64,000 bases of DNA from Trema orientale (lineage: Eukaryota > Streptophyta > Magnoliopsida > Rosales > Cannabaceae): NCBI GenBank assembly GCA_002914845.1, contig JXTC01000292.1, forward strand, positions 319,427-383,426, written 5' to 3'. A program made the translations under genes and the position numbers. Of the stretch, positions 53,926 to 64,000 are shown piece by piece. Position 1 is the first letter of the stretch. Every line of letters begins with the position of its first letter. The notes under the pieces are model-generated. The model did no database searches. It had not been told where the DNA came from and was given only the letters and a program-made list of their open reading frames with translations.

Positions 53926-56309
53926 CACATCAGGGGTGACATAGGCACTGGGATTCCCACTTTCATATAGAAGTTGTTGAGCACAAGTATTGAAATTTAA
54001 GACCCCACCACCATCTTCTGCCTTTGCCACAAATACTCTTCCATCAGAACTAATTCAGTATAAGGATGTGACAAATCAACGAGCCAGGAGAAAGACATGT
54101 CTCGACACTTGTCCCCTATAAAAAATAAATACATAACACCATGACCTTCTTATGCGTATACATGTATATGTTGGCGAAAAAAAAAGGCTGCACTTTCTTC
54201 TTCAAAGTCCCTTTCTTTTAGGTTGATAAAACTAAATGAATAATTCACCTGATGCATGAAGTATCCCCCTCTAAGTTGACAACCATACTCCAAAAGATGG
54301 CCAGTCAGAGACCCCTATGCTAGAAGTTTTAAATTGTCCCAGTTCCAACCGAGATCGTATACCTATTCATACACCATTAGAATCCTTCAGAAATTGTCTT
54401 ATCTGAATCAAACCATGACAGACTTAACAAAGCATAATTCTCAATCAATAGTCAGTTAGAAAGAACATTATATATGTATTTTAAAATTTTTGATAAAAGA
54501 AGTTAGAAAGAACAATGTGATCATACAAAAGGAATAGAGAAGGCTGATATGGTCAAACATGCATTTGTTGGAAGTTCTAACAAACATGTGATCTTTACAG
54601 ATCTAAGAGAGAAGGGGGGCCATATAAGATTCCAATTTTCTAGGATAAGGATTGCCCAAATTTATTTTATACTCAAGTATACCTCATACAAGTAATGGCG
54701 TAAGAGCAAATTAATCAAAATACACACCATTGGTGCCAAAAATAAGACCGCATCTGCAACACGGGAAGTTATCACTACATTAGTTTGGTGCTTTTCCAAA
54801 CATTCGACAATAGGAGCTGCTCCAAGATATGTGCTAATACCCTTCATCAATTAGACCAAAAATATAAGGTCACCTTCTCAAGAAGAATACAGAGCAAAGC
54901 AGAGAAAAATTAAATTGCTGTGTGGTCACACTCTTAATTTAATTTGCAACAAATAGATAATTTGGGAGAAACATTGAAATGGAAAGAAAGGGTAGCCCTG
55001 ATCGGTGTCATTAATTTGTTATAATAAAATAAACAATACGCACACAAATAACAGAGAAACAAATATTTTATCAATCAAAGTTACAATTAGAGGTACTAGA
55101 ACCTTACACCTTCCATGCTATGTGATTTCTCATTAGAGGATCTTGAACCTACATAAACAACAAAATGCAAGTTTTGTTAAGTTATAGTAATTAGTGTTAT
55201 CCAATTGAAACAATGAACATGATTAAATCATAAAACTATCTTTGATTGAAATCAATGTTGACAGAAACCTCATGAGCCACACCAGCAGAATCACTCAGTC
55301 CCAGGCTGCTTTCTATTTCTATAACCTTTAATTTCCTGTGCACCTGATGGATCCACTGCCCAGAAAATATAGTCAAATATACAAAAGAAAAAAAAAAGAG
55401 AAAGCATTTGGTTTATAAAAATCTAACAAAAACTACAAGTTTGCTGATTGCATATAATTTCAGTTTGTACTCTTACTTGCGCCCATATTGGTGATTATGC
55501 AAACTCCTCTCTCTAAAGCTAAAGGTAAAAGCACATGCATCCAATCTGAAACTACACAATCATTCGAAAGTACCAGAAGACATCTAGGATTATCATAGAA
55601 TAAGATCAGTTTTAATACAATACAAATATGGAAAAATAAAAATGAGAAAAAGAAAGGAATTCACAAATAAAGAGATTGTCCTTTCACAGTTCCTAATTTA
55701 TTTCATTTTTGCAATTTATTGCAAATATATATTGCATTCCCATCCAAGAATCCCAGAGAAACATTCAAGTACAAGAAAACATACAACTAATTAAAGGAAA
55801 ACATATCATAACTGTTTAAAGCAATAGAGACATACTCCTTGGATCATAGCCATCGCCACCTGACACCATAACTTGATACCGATCAGCAAGGGTGCGCTCT
55901 GCTAGGCGTTCAAGTACAAGATAATTAAGCCCCTTCACTCTTTGGAGCAACTTAAGAGCACCCAAAGGCCTGTCACCACCAAATCCAGCTCTGCAGCCAA
56001 TGCACACCTTGTCCTTCGTTTTTGGGGATTTTCTCTCTGCATTTCAACTCCAAAACACTCAACACTCCTATCTTTATTTTGATATTAGATCGACTTTTCT
56101 TAAAATGATGGAAAATTAAAACGCAATGACAACTAAAATTTTACCAGCTTAATCACACAATTATGAATCTCATCCATGTCATGGGTTTCTATTTTCAGTC
56201 GTAGTCCTCCTGAAGAAGCCGATACCATAAGCCAACTCAATAGTTTTCCACTAAGAATTGCTATACATAACAGCTGAATGTTTAGTACCGTTTTCCTGAC
56301 AAGTTCCAT
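53926..56309 (-). pseudogene. AtuA/DUF1446 family pseudogene
   Basis: Related to acyclic terpene utilisation AtuA proteins, whose role in plants is unknown. Exons recognised by protein similarity: 56145-56309 (starts MELVRKTV, ends HNCVIKL), 55836-56036 (GCRAGFGGDRPLGALKLLQ and MVSGGDGYDPR), 55477-55551 (SDWMHVLLPLALERG), about 55260-55355 (MDPSGAQE, SSLGLS), 54728-54841 (GISTYLGAAPIVECLE, ITSRVADA), about 54249-54330 (GHLLEYGCQLRGGYFMH), 53926-54049 (VFVAKAED and YVTPDV). Disabling changes: a one-base deletion just before KDKVCIGC (near 56014), a four-base insertion after GAQE, and TAG at 54315-54317 where Gln is expected. The C-terminal part is absent. The family is certain, and so is the loss of function for this copy. 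Confidence 0.85.
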
Positions 56310-57435
56310 CTGTAAGACTAAGACATATATAAATCAATAGCTATAATAGCATTATAAACCCATCAAGCTCCACAAATTCTCAGGAAAAAACAAATCAAAA
56401 TCTTATCACTAAACAGAAAGCCTCAAGCTTTCTGAAGAATCAATCCAAATAATCACTATACTTGTTTAATATGTGCTGTTCTACAAAAACCCATTAATTG
56501 ATATTCTCATAGCAATTGATTATGGCACTTGGTTGTTCAATCCTCCCAGTTGCTTGCGTCTAAAATTGGCACTCAAAATGCCACCTCAAGAGCTTCACCA
56601 AAACTTATTTACCTCGTTGAAAAATGCAGCCAAAGAAAGTCCTAAAGCCTTTGTTCTCTATATCCATAAAAACCAAAAACCAAGTAAATCCTATAATAAG
56701 AATATAAATAATGAAACGAGTATATATAATAAGGTTTGGTCAAGCTTACGAGGTGGGGTGAGGTAATATCAGTGACTGAATTGGAACCTGTGATGTGGTT
56801 CAATACTAAAAGCGACCCGAGCCCATATCCGATCCATCTGGGCAAAGAAGACTCGTCCAAACCAGGTATTCCTGAAAAACCCCAGATGAGCCTAATTCAA
56901 GCCCATAATATCAGAGCGAAAGAAAGAGAAAAAGAGAGTATTTACCGAAAGTGAATCGGAGGACGGAGTGATTGACTGGGGAATTTTCTTGGCTACTTCT
57001 GGATCTCACAATTTTTATTTATTTATTTATTTTTTTAACAGAATAAACATTCCTAAATAAAAAAAGGTGGGATAAGAATTCCTATTGAACTAGAGATCAC
57101 AATATTTATGAGAAATTAGGTTAAATATGCATCATAATATGCATATTTTGGCCTATATGCTTCCCTTAATAAAACCCTAAAAAGTATGCATATACCCACT
57201 TGAAATGTCACTTCTGCCCTTAATAATTAGTTTACAGTGTATATGCCGCTCTTCGCCTCTTTAACCTAGCTGTAGCTCCTCATTCCTCCCTCTATATCCT
57301 CACAATCTTTCCTGTAATCTCATGGTTGAAGTTATCACACTGTCTAAGCAGCTGAAATTGTAAGAGCAGAAAAGGTATAAGTTGAAAAAACAGAAAAAAG
57401 ACTTGGCGGTAAGACGGAGGACAGAATTCCGCGAA
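56310..57435. other. Spacer between AtuA pseudogene and MULE
   Basis: No ORF supported. 56750-56990 may be the old leader of the AtuA gene (opposite strand). From about 57090 the sequence may belong to the MULE 5' end: two ATGCATAT-rich stretches at about 57128-57150 and 57183-57195, then a purine-rich leader. Confidence 0.35.
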
Positions 57436-60400
57436 ATGGGTATGTAATTTATATGTTCAAATGTTATGGGTACTGTTTGAAATAGTTTTTACCTGAATTT
57501 CGATATGTTACGACCATAATTTATACATTAAAAGTTGTTTTCTTGGATTATCTGCAAAAGTCTGGAAAAAAAAAAACGTCTGCCTCACGATAAGTATCGA
57601 AATTTCGATGATATTTCGATCATATTTCGATGACGTCAGATATGTAAGAATTCCACTATATTTCGACTATACTTCGAAGCTAGTCGAATTTTCGATCTAA
57701 TTTCGATGACATTTTCGACTGTTTTTCCAATGACTTTCGATTATTTTTTCGATCAATTTCGATGTATTCAGGAGAAGCATCGAAATTTCGATTTTATTTC
57801 GATCATATTTCGATGACGTCTGAAATGTGAGAATTTATTCGACTATATTTCGACCCACTTTCGATGACGTTTTCGATTACCTTTTTCGATGACTATTTCG
57901 ATTATTTTTTCGATAAATTTCGATGTATTTCGACCAATTTTCGATGGCTAGAAAATTTAGATTCTTCCTTTTATATTTTATGATTTTTTCTATTGAATCT
58001 AATTTCTTTTCGTTGTTTCATCTACAGAGTCACGTTTCAACATCATAATCTTGTACAACGGTGAATGGATGTTTTCGTCAGAGAAAATATTATGGTCTTA
58101 TATTGCTAAAGAAAGTAAGGCCATGGGTGTATGGAAGGGTATAACTTTTGTGACCCTTGTAGATAAGCTGTATGAGGTGATTGGAGTTGATAAAAATCGT
58201 TTTGATTTAGAACTTAAGGTTGTTTATAAATGTGGTGGTGGAGATGGAATCCCTATTCCTCCAACCAAGATTACTACTGATAGTGACCTAGAACTTTGGC
58301 TTGAGGAGATGTCTTACTCTATTCAGAACTGTACTCCTTTATGTGTGTCCATTTTACCGAAGTTTAGACCTGTGGGTGAGAGTTGCAGTAAAAATGCTTC
58401 ATTTGTGCCTGAAACAGGTGCAGAGAAAGTAGATGCGCAAGAAGTAGATCCAACTCTACCTGCAGCGGCAGCGTGTCCTCCAGAAATTTGTCCACCAATA
58501 AGGAACGATAGTGACAACTACTATGATTGGGGTTTTGGTGCCGAGAACATGCGTCCAGAAGAGTTAAAGGAATGCTTTGGTGAAGTACCCAAGACTCCAG
58601 GGACAACACCAGGGACTTCAAGTAGTCGAGTGCGTAGAGTAAGAATAGTAGATAATGCAGCGAAGTGGAGTGCTCCCTTGTTTTCAGCGAAAGAATTGCC
58701 GGTGGGAACCCCAAAGAACTTGTCAGTTGGATCTTCTAATTCATTTAAAATCATGATCGGTCAACTATTTGAGAATAAGGAAGACTTGAAGCTGAAGCTG
58801 CACTTGTATGCAATGAAGTCTAATTTTGAGTTCAAGGTAAAAAAGTCAGGCAAAGACTGTTGGTTTATAACATGTATAGATGACAATTGTACGTGGCGGT
58901 TGCGAGCTAGAAAGGTCGAGCAGTCTGACATGTTTGAGGTGCGAAGATATGTGCCTGAACACACATGTTCATTGGCAATAAGGCATAAGGACAACAGACA
59001 AGCAGCACCATGGGTTATTGGACATTGCATTAAGAGAAAGTACACAAATCCAGCCAACCCTAATTATGCCCCTCGATCAATAATCAACGATTTCTCTAAA
59101 GACTATGGGATTAACATGACATATAAAAAGGCATGGAGATGTAGGGAAAAAACACTTCTTTATGTGAGGGGAACAGTGGATGGTTCATACCAAAAGCTGC
59201 CATCTTACCTATATATGTTAGAGAAGACTAATCCAGGAACGATAACGCATTTAGAGACCGACGAGATGGGACGTTTCAAGTACTTCTTCATGTCACTGGG
59301 TGCATGTATTCGGGGATTTAGAGCAGCATGCCGTACTGTGCTATGTGTGGATGGATCCTTCTTAAAAACAAACTGTGGAGGGACAATGTTGGCTGCGATT
59401 GCACAAGATACAAACAGGCAGTTGTATCCTGTTGCATTTGGAGCAGTCGACTCAGAGAACAATGACTCCTGGATGTATTTTATCCTGAAACTGAAGGAAG
59501 CAATTGGAGATGTTGAGAACTTGGTCTTCATATCAGACTGACACCCAAGTATTGCGAATGCATTATCGACTGTGTTCCTTGAAGCACACCACGGAGCTTG
59601 CATACATCATATTGGTATGAATATCCAAGCAAAATTCAAGACTGATCATTGCCATAGTGAGTACTTCTTGGCGGCAAAATCCTATCGGATGAGTGACTTT
59701 CTTCATCATTTTGAGAAGATCAAGGTGAAGGATGAAGCCATTGATAATTATTTAGAAGAAATAGGCATTGAGAAATGGAGCCGTGCAAACTTCTCTGCCA
59801 TTCGTTACAACATCATGACAAGTAATAATGCTGAGAGCTTTAATAACACGAGTAGAGATATACGGAAGTATCCAATCACAACTTTGGCAGAGTTTCTGAG
59901 GTATACACTACAAACTTGGTTCTTTGAAAGGCGAACATTGGCAATGGAATCCAATAAACCATTAGCGAAAAAGATTGAAAAGAAATTGGAGGACCGTATT
60001 GAGGCTGCGAAGACTTTGATTGTTCAGCCTCTCAGCCACTATGAGTTTTATGTCATGGACGGTGACAGAGACGGTCAAGTTAACTTACAGACAAAGACTT
60101 GTACTTGTAGGAAGTTTGATTTGACAGGTCTGCCATGTACACATGCATTGGCGGCTACACTAAGTCGGCGCATCAATCCATACTCCTTGTATTCCCGGTA
60201 TTATACAGTTGATGTATGGCTGCACTCATATGCAGAGACTATATATCCAGTGGGAAATGAAGAAGATTGGGATGTACTCGATGATATTAGCAGACGTATC
60301 GCAGAACCACCTCCTTATAAACCAAAAGCTGGCCGGCCGAAAACGAAACGTAGAAAGTCGAAAGGGGAGAAGATGAAAATGCAATGCCATTGTAGCCGTT

Positions 60401-60465
60401 TCCGGGGAAAGGGCCACAATCGGGCAATTTGTACATACATGATGCCAACAGCTTTAACAAAATAA
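57436..60465 (+). pseudogene. mudrA-type MULE transposase, broken by one in-frame TGA
   Basis: Catalyses cut-and-paste of Mutator-like elements in the nucleus. The main exon 58028-60465 is open except for TGA 59539-59541. Domains over about 813 residues: N-terminal mudrA domain (about 5-105; YNGEW), MuDR DNA-binding/zinc-type region (from about 245), MULE DDE domain (VDGSF at about 441, AVDSEN, NNAESFN), SWIM finger (CTCRKFDLTGLPCTHA, about 692-707), basic tail and a Cys/His knuckle-like end (GHNRAICT). The stop lies in ISD*HPS, where the family has Arg, so CGA to TGA is the simplest change. Upstream, ATGG at 57436-57439 followed by GTATGT could be a four-base first coding exon, joined to 58028 as MESRFNIII; its 588-bp intron holds the TCGA-rich array. 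The start is inference; the rest is seen directly. Confidence 0.85.
57585..57955. repeat. TTTCGAT-rich array, left (inside the inferred MULE intron)
   Basis: Dozens of ATTTCGAT/TTCGAC words in two imperfect units of about 190 bp (starting near 57588 and 57777; both contain ATCGAAATTTCGAT and CGATGACGTC). The dominant orientation is the reverse complement of the right-hand arrays. Confidence 0.8.
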
Positions 60466-60689
60466 TTTTCTCTGTTTTTTAAACAACACATGACGTATCT
60501 TGACAATTTTGTACTATTAAATAAATAATTTTGTACTATTATCATTTTAATTTTATAATGTTAAATACAATGTTCTAATGAATAATTATAATATTTTAGT
60601 TGGAATAAGTTTGGAATATTATTGACTGTATGTTAAATAATATTTTGTACTATTAAATAATATTTTATGATGTTAAATACAATATTCAT

Positions 60690-60890
60690 CGAAACTGAAT
60701 CGAAATGCAGTCGAATTGGACAATTTTGTCTGTATGTTTAACATAAATGCATCGAAATGGCATCGAAATGGCGTCGAAATGAAATCGAAATAGAATCGAA
60801 ATGTTGTCGAATTGCATCGAATTCGACTGTTTTATCTATGAAATGAGTCGAAACTGCATAAGTCGAAATGTCATCGAAACTGCATCGAAA
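60690..60890. repeat. ATCGAAATGG array, right block 1
   Basis: One unit and part of another of the right-hand repeat: GCATCGAAATGGCATCGAAA, then TCGACTGTTTTATCTATG, then GAGTCGAAACTGCATAAG. Confidence 0.8.
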
Positions 60891-62190
60891 AGCTAACAAA
60901 TAGTTTATTTCGTGGTCCCCTAGGAGTTGACTCACTTGCTACATGCAATATGCTAACAAATAGTTTATTCTATGTTTGCTAATATCAAAGTAGCATATTA
61001 CATCTTTACCTGATTAAACATCCATATCTTACTGACTACACTTTAAGTTTATTCTAAGGCATGTCCTTTTCTTAAAGCATATCATTTTCCCTATAAATGT
61101 ATCGTTTCTCTCTAAGTTCCTCACATTAAACCCAGTACTAAGAATAATGTAAATTTGCACACAGCATAAGAGCAAAACCAGAAAATATACAATTCATAAA
61201 GTGCAGTTTTATTGATAATATAGAGGATTACATCAAGATAATTTATAGAGAATTACATTAAGATAATCTATAGAGGATTACATCGAGATAGTTTATTAAC
61301 CTAAAATAGATGGAGGAGCAAAAAGATAAAAGGAAGAAGGGGAGAATGAAAAAGGAATTGACATAAAAGTTCCCGATCAGAACTCAGTCCTAAGAACGAC
61401 TGATCGGCAACTCTCCTATCCCTAAGAAGGAGGGAGGGGAAGTAGCGATAACGAACGTACCCTTATGGCACGTTCGTGGGGAGAAGTCCCCAAGTTGAAA
61501 GCAGGAGCTCCCCCTACTGGAGCTCCCGATGCTAGGATTCCAAGGAATCCATGGCATATATGGGAAGAAGTCCCCAAGTTGAAAGCAGGAGCTCCCCCCA
61601 CTGGAGCTCCCAATACCAGGATTCCAAGGAATCCAGGGTATGTATGGGGAGAGGATGTTAGGAACTCATGTGTGAGAGCAGCTCCGCATAATAGGTCCTT
61701 TAGCAGCCAATGATAGGCTCTTGCCGAGAAGCTGAAGACACTTTGCTTGGAAGAGAAACTTTCTGCGGCTTTGATTGATGGCCAAGGATCATAGAAAACC
61801 ATTTTTGGTAAAAGGAGGAACTTGGAATTGAAAGGCATACAATCCTTGAACAACTGGTTTCGAAAGAAGGCAAAGCTTACGAGTTTTGCATGAAAGGATT
61901 TGAGATATTAAGGTTCTGCTTCTTACTGAATACTTATAGCCCTAAGATTATTAGTGTTTTGAGAAGGGGAATAGATAGAGTTTAAAAAACTAAGGAAACC
62001 TATTGGCCGAAAAGAAAGGTAACGGTTGAGGAAAATAAATATGCTCTTAAAGATTCTTTGGAAACGTCCAAAATCTTTAAAAGACTCATGCATGCATGAG
62101 TCTAATCTTAGAATATTGTGCATGGTCAAAGATGAAAAAAAGTAAACAGCTAGCTCTGTTTTTTTTACCCCTGCCCGAGTCTCTGTTTTT
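60890..62190. other. Unclassified insertion inside the TCGA array
   Basis: Interrupts a repeat unit that resumes near 62190. It holds a 25-bp tandem triplet (about 61219-61290, TATAGAGGATTACATCAAG) and an 84-bp tandem duplication (61479-61646). G+C is higher between 61430 and 61750. No terminal repeats or protein homology recognised. Confidence 0.45.
61479..61646. repeat. 84-bp tandem duplication, open in both directions
   Basis: Two copies differing at about ten positions, each containing GAAGTCCCCAAGTTGAAAGC and GATTCCAAGGAATCCA. 84 is a multiple of three, so one plus-strand frame reads a 28-residue repeat (VPKLKAGAPPTGAP...RIPRNP) and the minus strand is open too. Coding is not established. 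Confidence 0.7.
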
Positions 62191-62765
62191 GTCCGTATGT
62201 TCAACATAAATGCATCGAAATGGCATATTATTGAATCGAATTCGACTGTTTTATCTATGAAATGAGTCGAAACTGCATAAGTCGAAATCTCATCGAAATG
62301 CAGTCGAATCGGACAATTTTGTTCGTATTTTCAACAAAAATGCATCGAAATGGCGTCGAAATGGCATCGAAATGTCATCGAATTTCATCGAATTCGACTG
62401 TTTTGTCTATGAAATGAGTCGAAACTGCATAAGTCGAAATGTCATCGAAACTGAATCGAAATGCAGTCGAATTGGACAATTTTGTCCGTATGTTCAACAA
62501 AAATGAATCGAAATGGCATCGAAATGGCGTCGAATTTCATCGAATTGGACTGTTTTGTCTATGAAATGAGTCGAAACTGCATAAGTCGAAATCTCATCGA
62601 AACTAAATCGAAATGCAGTCGAATTGGACAATTTTGTCCGTATTTTCAATAAAAATGCATCGAATTGGACAATTTTTTCTATATGTTTAACATGAATGCA
62701 TCGAAATATCGTCGAAATGGCATCGAAATGGAATCGAATTGCATCGAATTGGACTGTTTAATCTG
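62190..62765. repeat. ATCGAAATGG array, right block 2
   Basis: About four units of 130-165 bp, each with ATCGAAATGG words, TTCGACTGTTTTGTCTATGA or a variant, GAGTCGAAACTGCATAAG and GTCGAATTGGACAATTTTG. Confidence 0.85.
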
Positions 62766-62926
62766 TTGAATATCTTATGTTAAATGATACGAATAACATC
62801 GAATTGGTTAAGAAACTTAAGTAATTCACATAATACATGCACAATACATCGGTTACTCTATCCCAAATCAAATTAATTACAAAAATTACCAAAACCAATA
62901 ACTATACAAAAAATAATAATATAGAC

Positions 62927-64000
62927 CTATGGCTCTGTATTCTGGTAGAATAAATCTACACATAATTTGTCTCTTGAATGTTGCATAACATCATCAACTA
63001 CATTGGTCAGTGGAATGTCAGCTAACAGACATTCTAAGTGCTTGACAACAACAATGCCGCAATCTCTACTGCAAAGGCAAATGATTCTAGTTAGTGTCAA
63101 AATAACAATATGCTGAAATGTTTGTTAATTTGTTTCTATATTGTATTGAATTACCTCTTCGCTGTTTGGGGCACTACATCAGGAGATAACCTTCTAACAT
63201 CGAAATCACGAGGTTTCGTCATTGTAGTCAAATCAAGATCATCGCGATTACAGACTCTTTCTACATTCAGCAGATAGTATGGCAGCATCTTCATCATTGG
63301 ACGCATGGCTTCCTCGACACGTGCATCATCATATAATGCTTGGTCAGAGTCGTATACTGTCAGCATATGCGCAGGAAGATCTATCTGCACAAGAACCCAA
63401 TGATTCGAACCGATGTTCAAGGGATAGTAAACTTCATCAACCTCCTCCCAGCCACGTTGAAAATTATTGGTGTCTCCTTTAGCATACTCAGTAAGCTGGT
63501 CATCCTACTTAAACTTGGCCTTATTGGAGATTTTTCAGAATGCATCCCACTGACCATTCATGCATGCAATGTAGACCGTGTCCGCAAGGGCGACCTTCTT
63601 CCTATAAGTCTTTGGGAAAAGCCAAAGGCATTCTCGTATCAACCTAAAAGCCGCGTCAATATGCTGCAAATGGAGGGAATACATTAACTTTTAAGTGTGT
63701 ATAGAAAAGGATTTCAAAATGAAGAAAGGAAAATTTAATTAAAAAACCAATTGCCTCATCCGAAAGCCACTTCCAACGGGTCTGCAGGTCGAAGAAGAAT
63801 CCAGTAGTAGCAGCACCAGTGGGAAGTTCGATTGGTTTTCAGTTATCAATAAGTCCTGCAAGCCATCTCCTAAATGTCTGAATCTGTTTTTCTTCAACTT
63901 TTCGGAATGGGTTTGGTTTGCATGGATCGTTAACCTTGAACTTCTTGTTGGACGGATCGGTGTAGTCAATGAGTCTCTTAGCACGTTGGGCAACCCGTTT
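62927..64000 (-). pseudogene. Ulp1/C48 SUMO-protease-like gene, decayed, continues past the window
   Basis: C48 cysteine peptidases cleave SUMO-like proteins, and transposon-borne copies are common in plants. Exons 63755 to beyond 64000, 63155-63663 and 62927-63068. Catalytic His in SNHWVLVQI, Asp region YDSDQALYDD, and Cys in SRDCGIVVVK after the last intron, ending QNTEP. Broken by TGA 63839-63841, TGA 63535-63537 and TAG 63505-63507. The first visible intron has GC instead of GT at its donor (63753-63754), though the protein joins cleanly as LSDE|HIDAAF. Convergent with the transposase across the TCGA arrays, it is probably the second gene of the same MULE. Confidence 0.85.

Larger units (their letters stand above)
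60466..62926. other. MULE interior between transposase and protease genes
   Basis: A+T-rich 3' flank of the transposase, then two blocks of the ATCGAAATGG array separated by unrelated sequence (about 60890-62190). No intact gene. Confidence 0.5.

Noticed and set aside
57585..62765. CRISPR-like interpretation of the regularly recurring TCGAAATG words
   Set aside because: Plant nuclear context, irregular spacing and degenerate repeats. These are transposon subterminal arrays, not a CRISPR.

Overview
Nuclear DNA of a eudicot plant. The evidence is GT-AG introns, high A+T, plant-only gene families (PTAC16, QALGGH zinc finger, tropinone-reductase-like SDRs) and dense plant transposons. I cannot name the species. 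Positions 1-414 are an assembly gap, and single Ns stand at 5519 and 44351.

Layout. (1) 2375-7457 (+) is a PWI/RS-domain splicing coactivator of the SRRM1/SRm160 type. 9301-11540 (+) is PTAC16, a plastid nucleoid/transcription-associated Rossmann protein. From the SRRM1 RS exon onward this pair lies in a decayed tandem triplication. Copy 2 (about 11925-14430) and copy 3 (about 14431-17030) are truncated pseudo-copies, and copy 3 carries two insertions of a foldback MITE that also occurs at 1565. (2) 17-23 kb is A+T-rich, with two adjacent foldback MITEs and one intronless QALGGH C2H2 repressor-type zinc-finger gene (20531-21100, -). (3) 23442-24806 is a 1.37-kb Mutator-type TIR element enclosing a 158-codon gene-like ORF, a Pack-MULE candidate. 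A broken mudrA N-terminal fragment follows at about 26318-26634. (4) 27005-38607 is an 11.6-kb non-coding LTR retrotransposon (LARD-like) with TG..CA LTRs, a 5-bp TSD, an iMet PBS and a PPT. Its 3' LTR is split by a 861-bp hAT-type element with a perfect 8-bp TSD. (5) 38983-52593 holds three forward tropinone-reductase-like SDR genes with identical exon phases. The first has a presequence-like extension and has lost the catalytic Tyr (Gln instead). Between them are a relic of a lost copy and about 6 kb of decayed repeats. (6) 53926-56309 (-) is an AtuA/DUF1446 pseudogene. (7) 57436-64000 is a mudrA-type transposase gene (+) broken by one in-frame TGA, flanked by oppositely oriented TCGA-rich arrays, and a decayed Ulp1/C48 protease gene (-) that runs off the right edge. 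The pairing resembles ULP-carrying (Kaonashi-type) MULEs.

The genes that look functional are SRRM1-like (apart from the N-marked gap), PTAC16, the zinc finger and SDR2/SDR3. SDR1 is an intact frame but probably not a normal reductase. From memory, the neighbourhood of an SRRM1-like gene and a tropinone-reductase cluster recalls Arabidopsis chromosome 2 around At2g29150-At2g29370. Exon coordinates were derived by hand from splice consensus, frame and paralog comparison. No database search was run.
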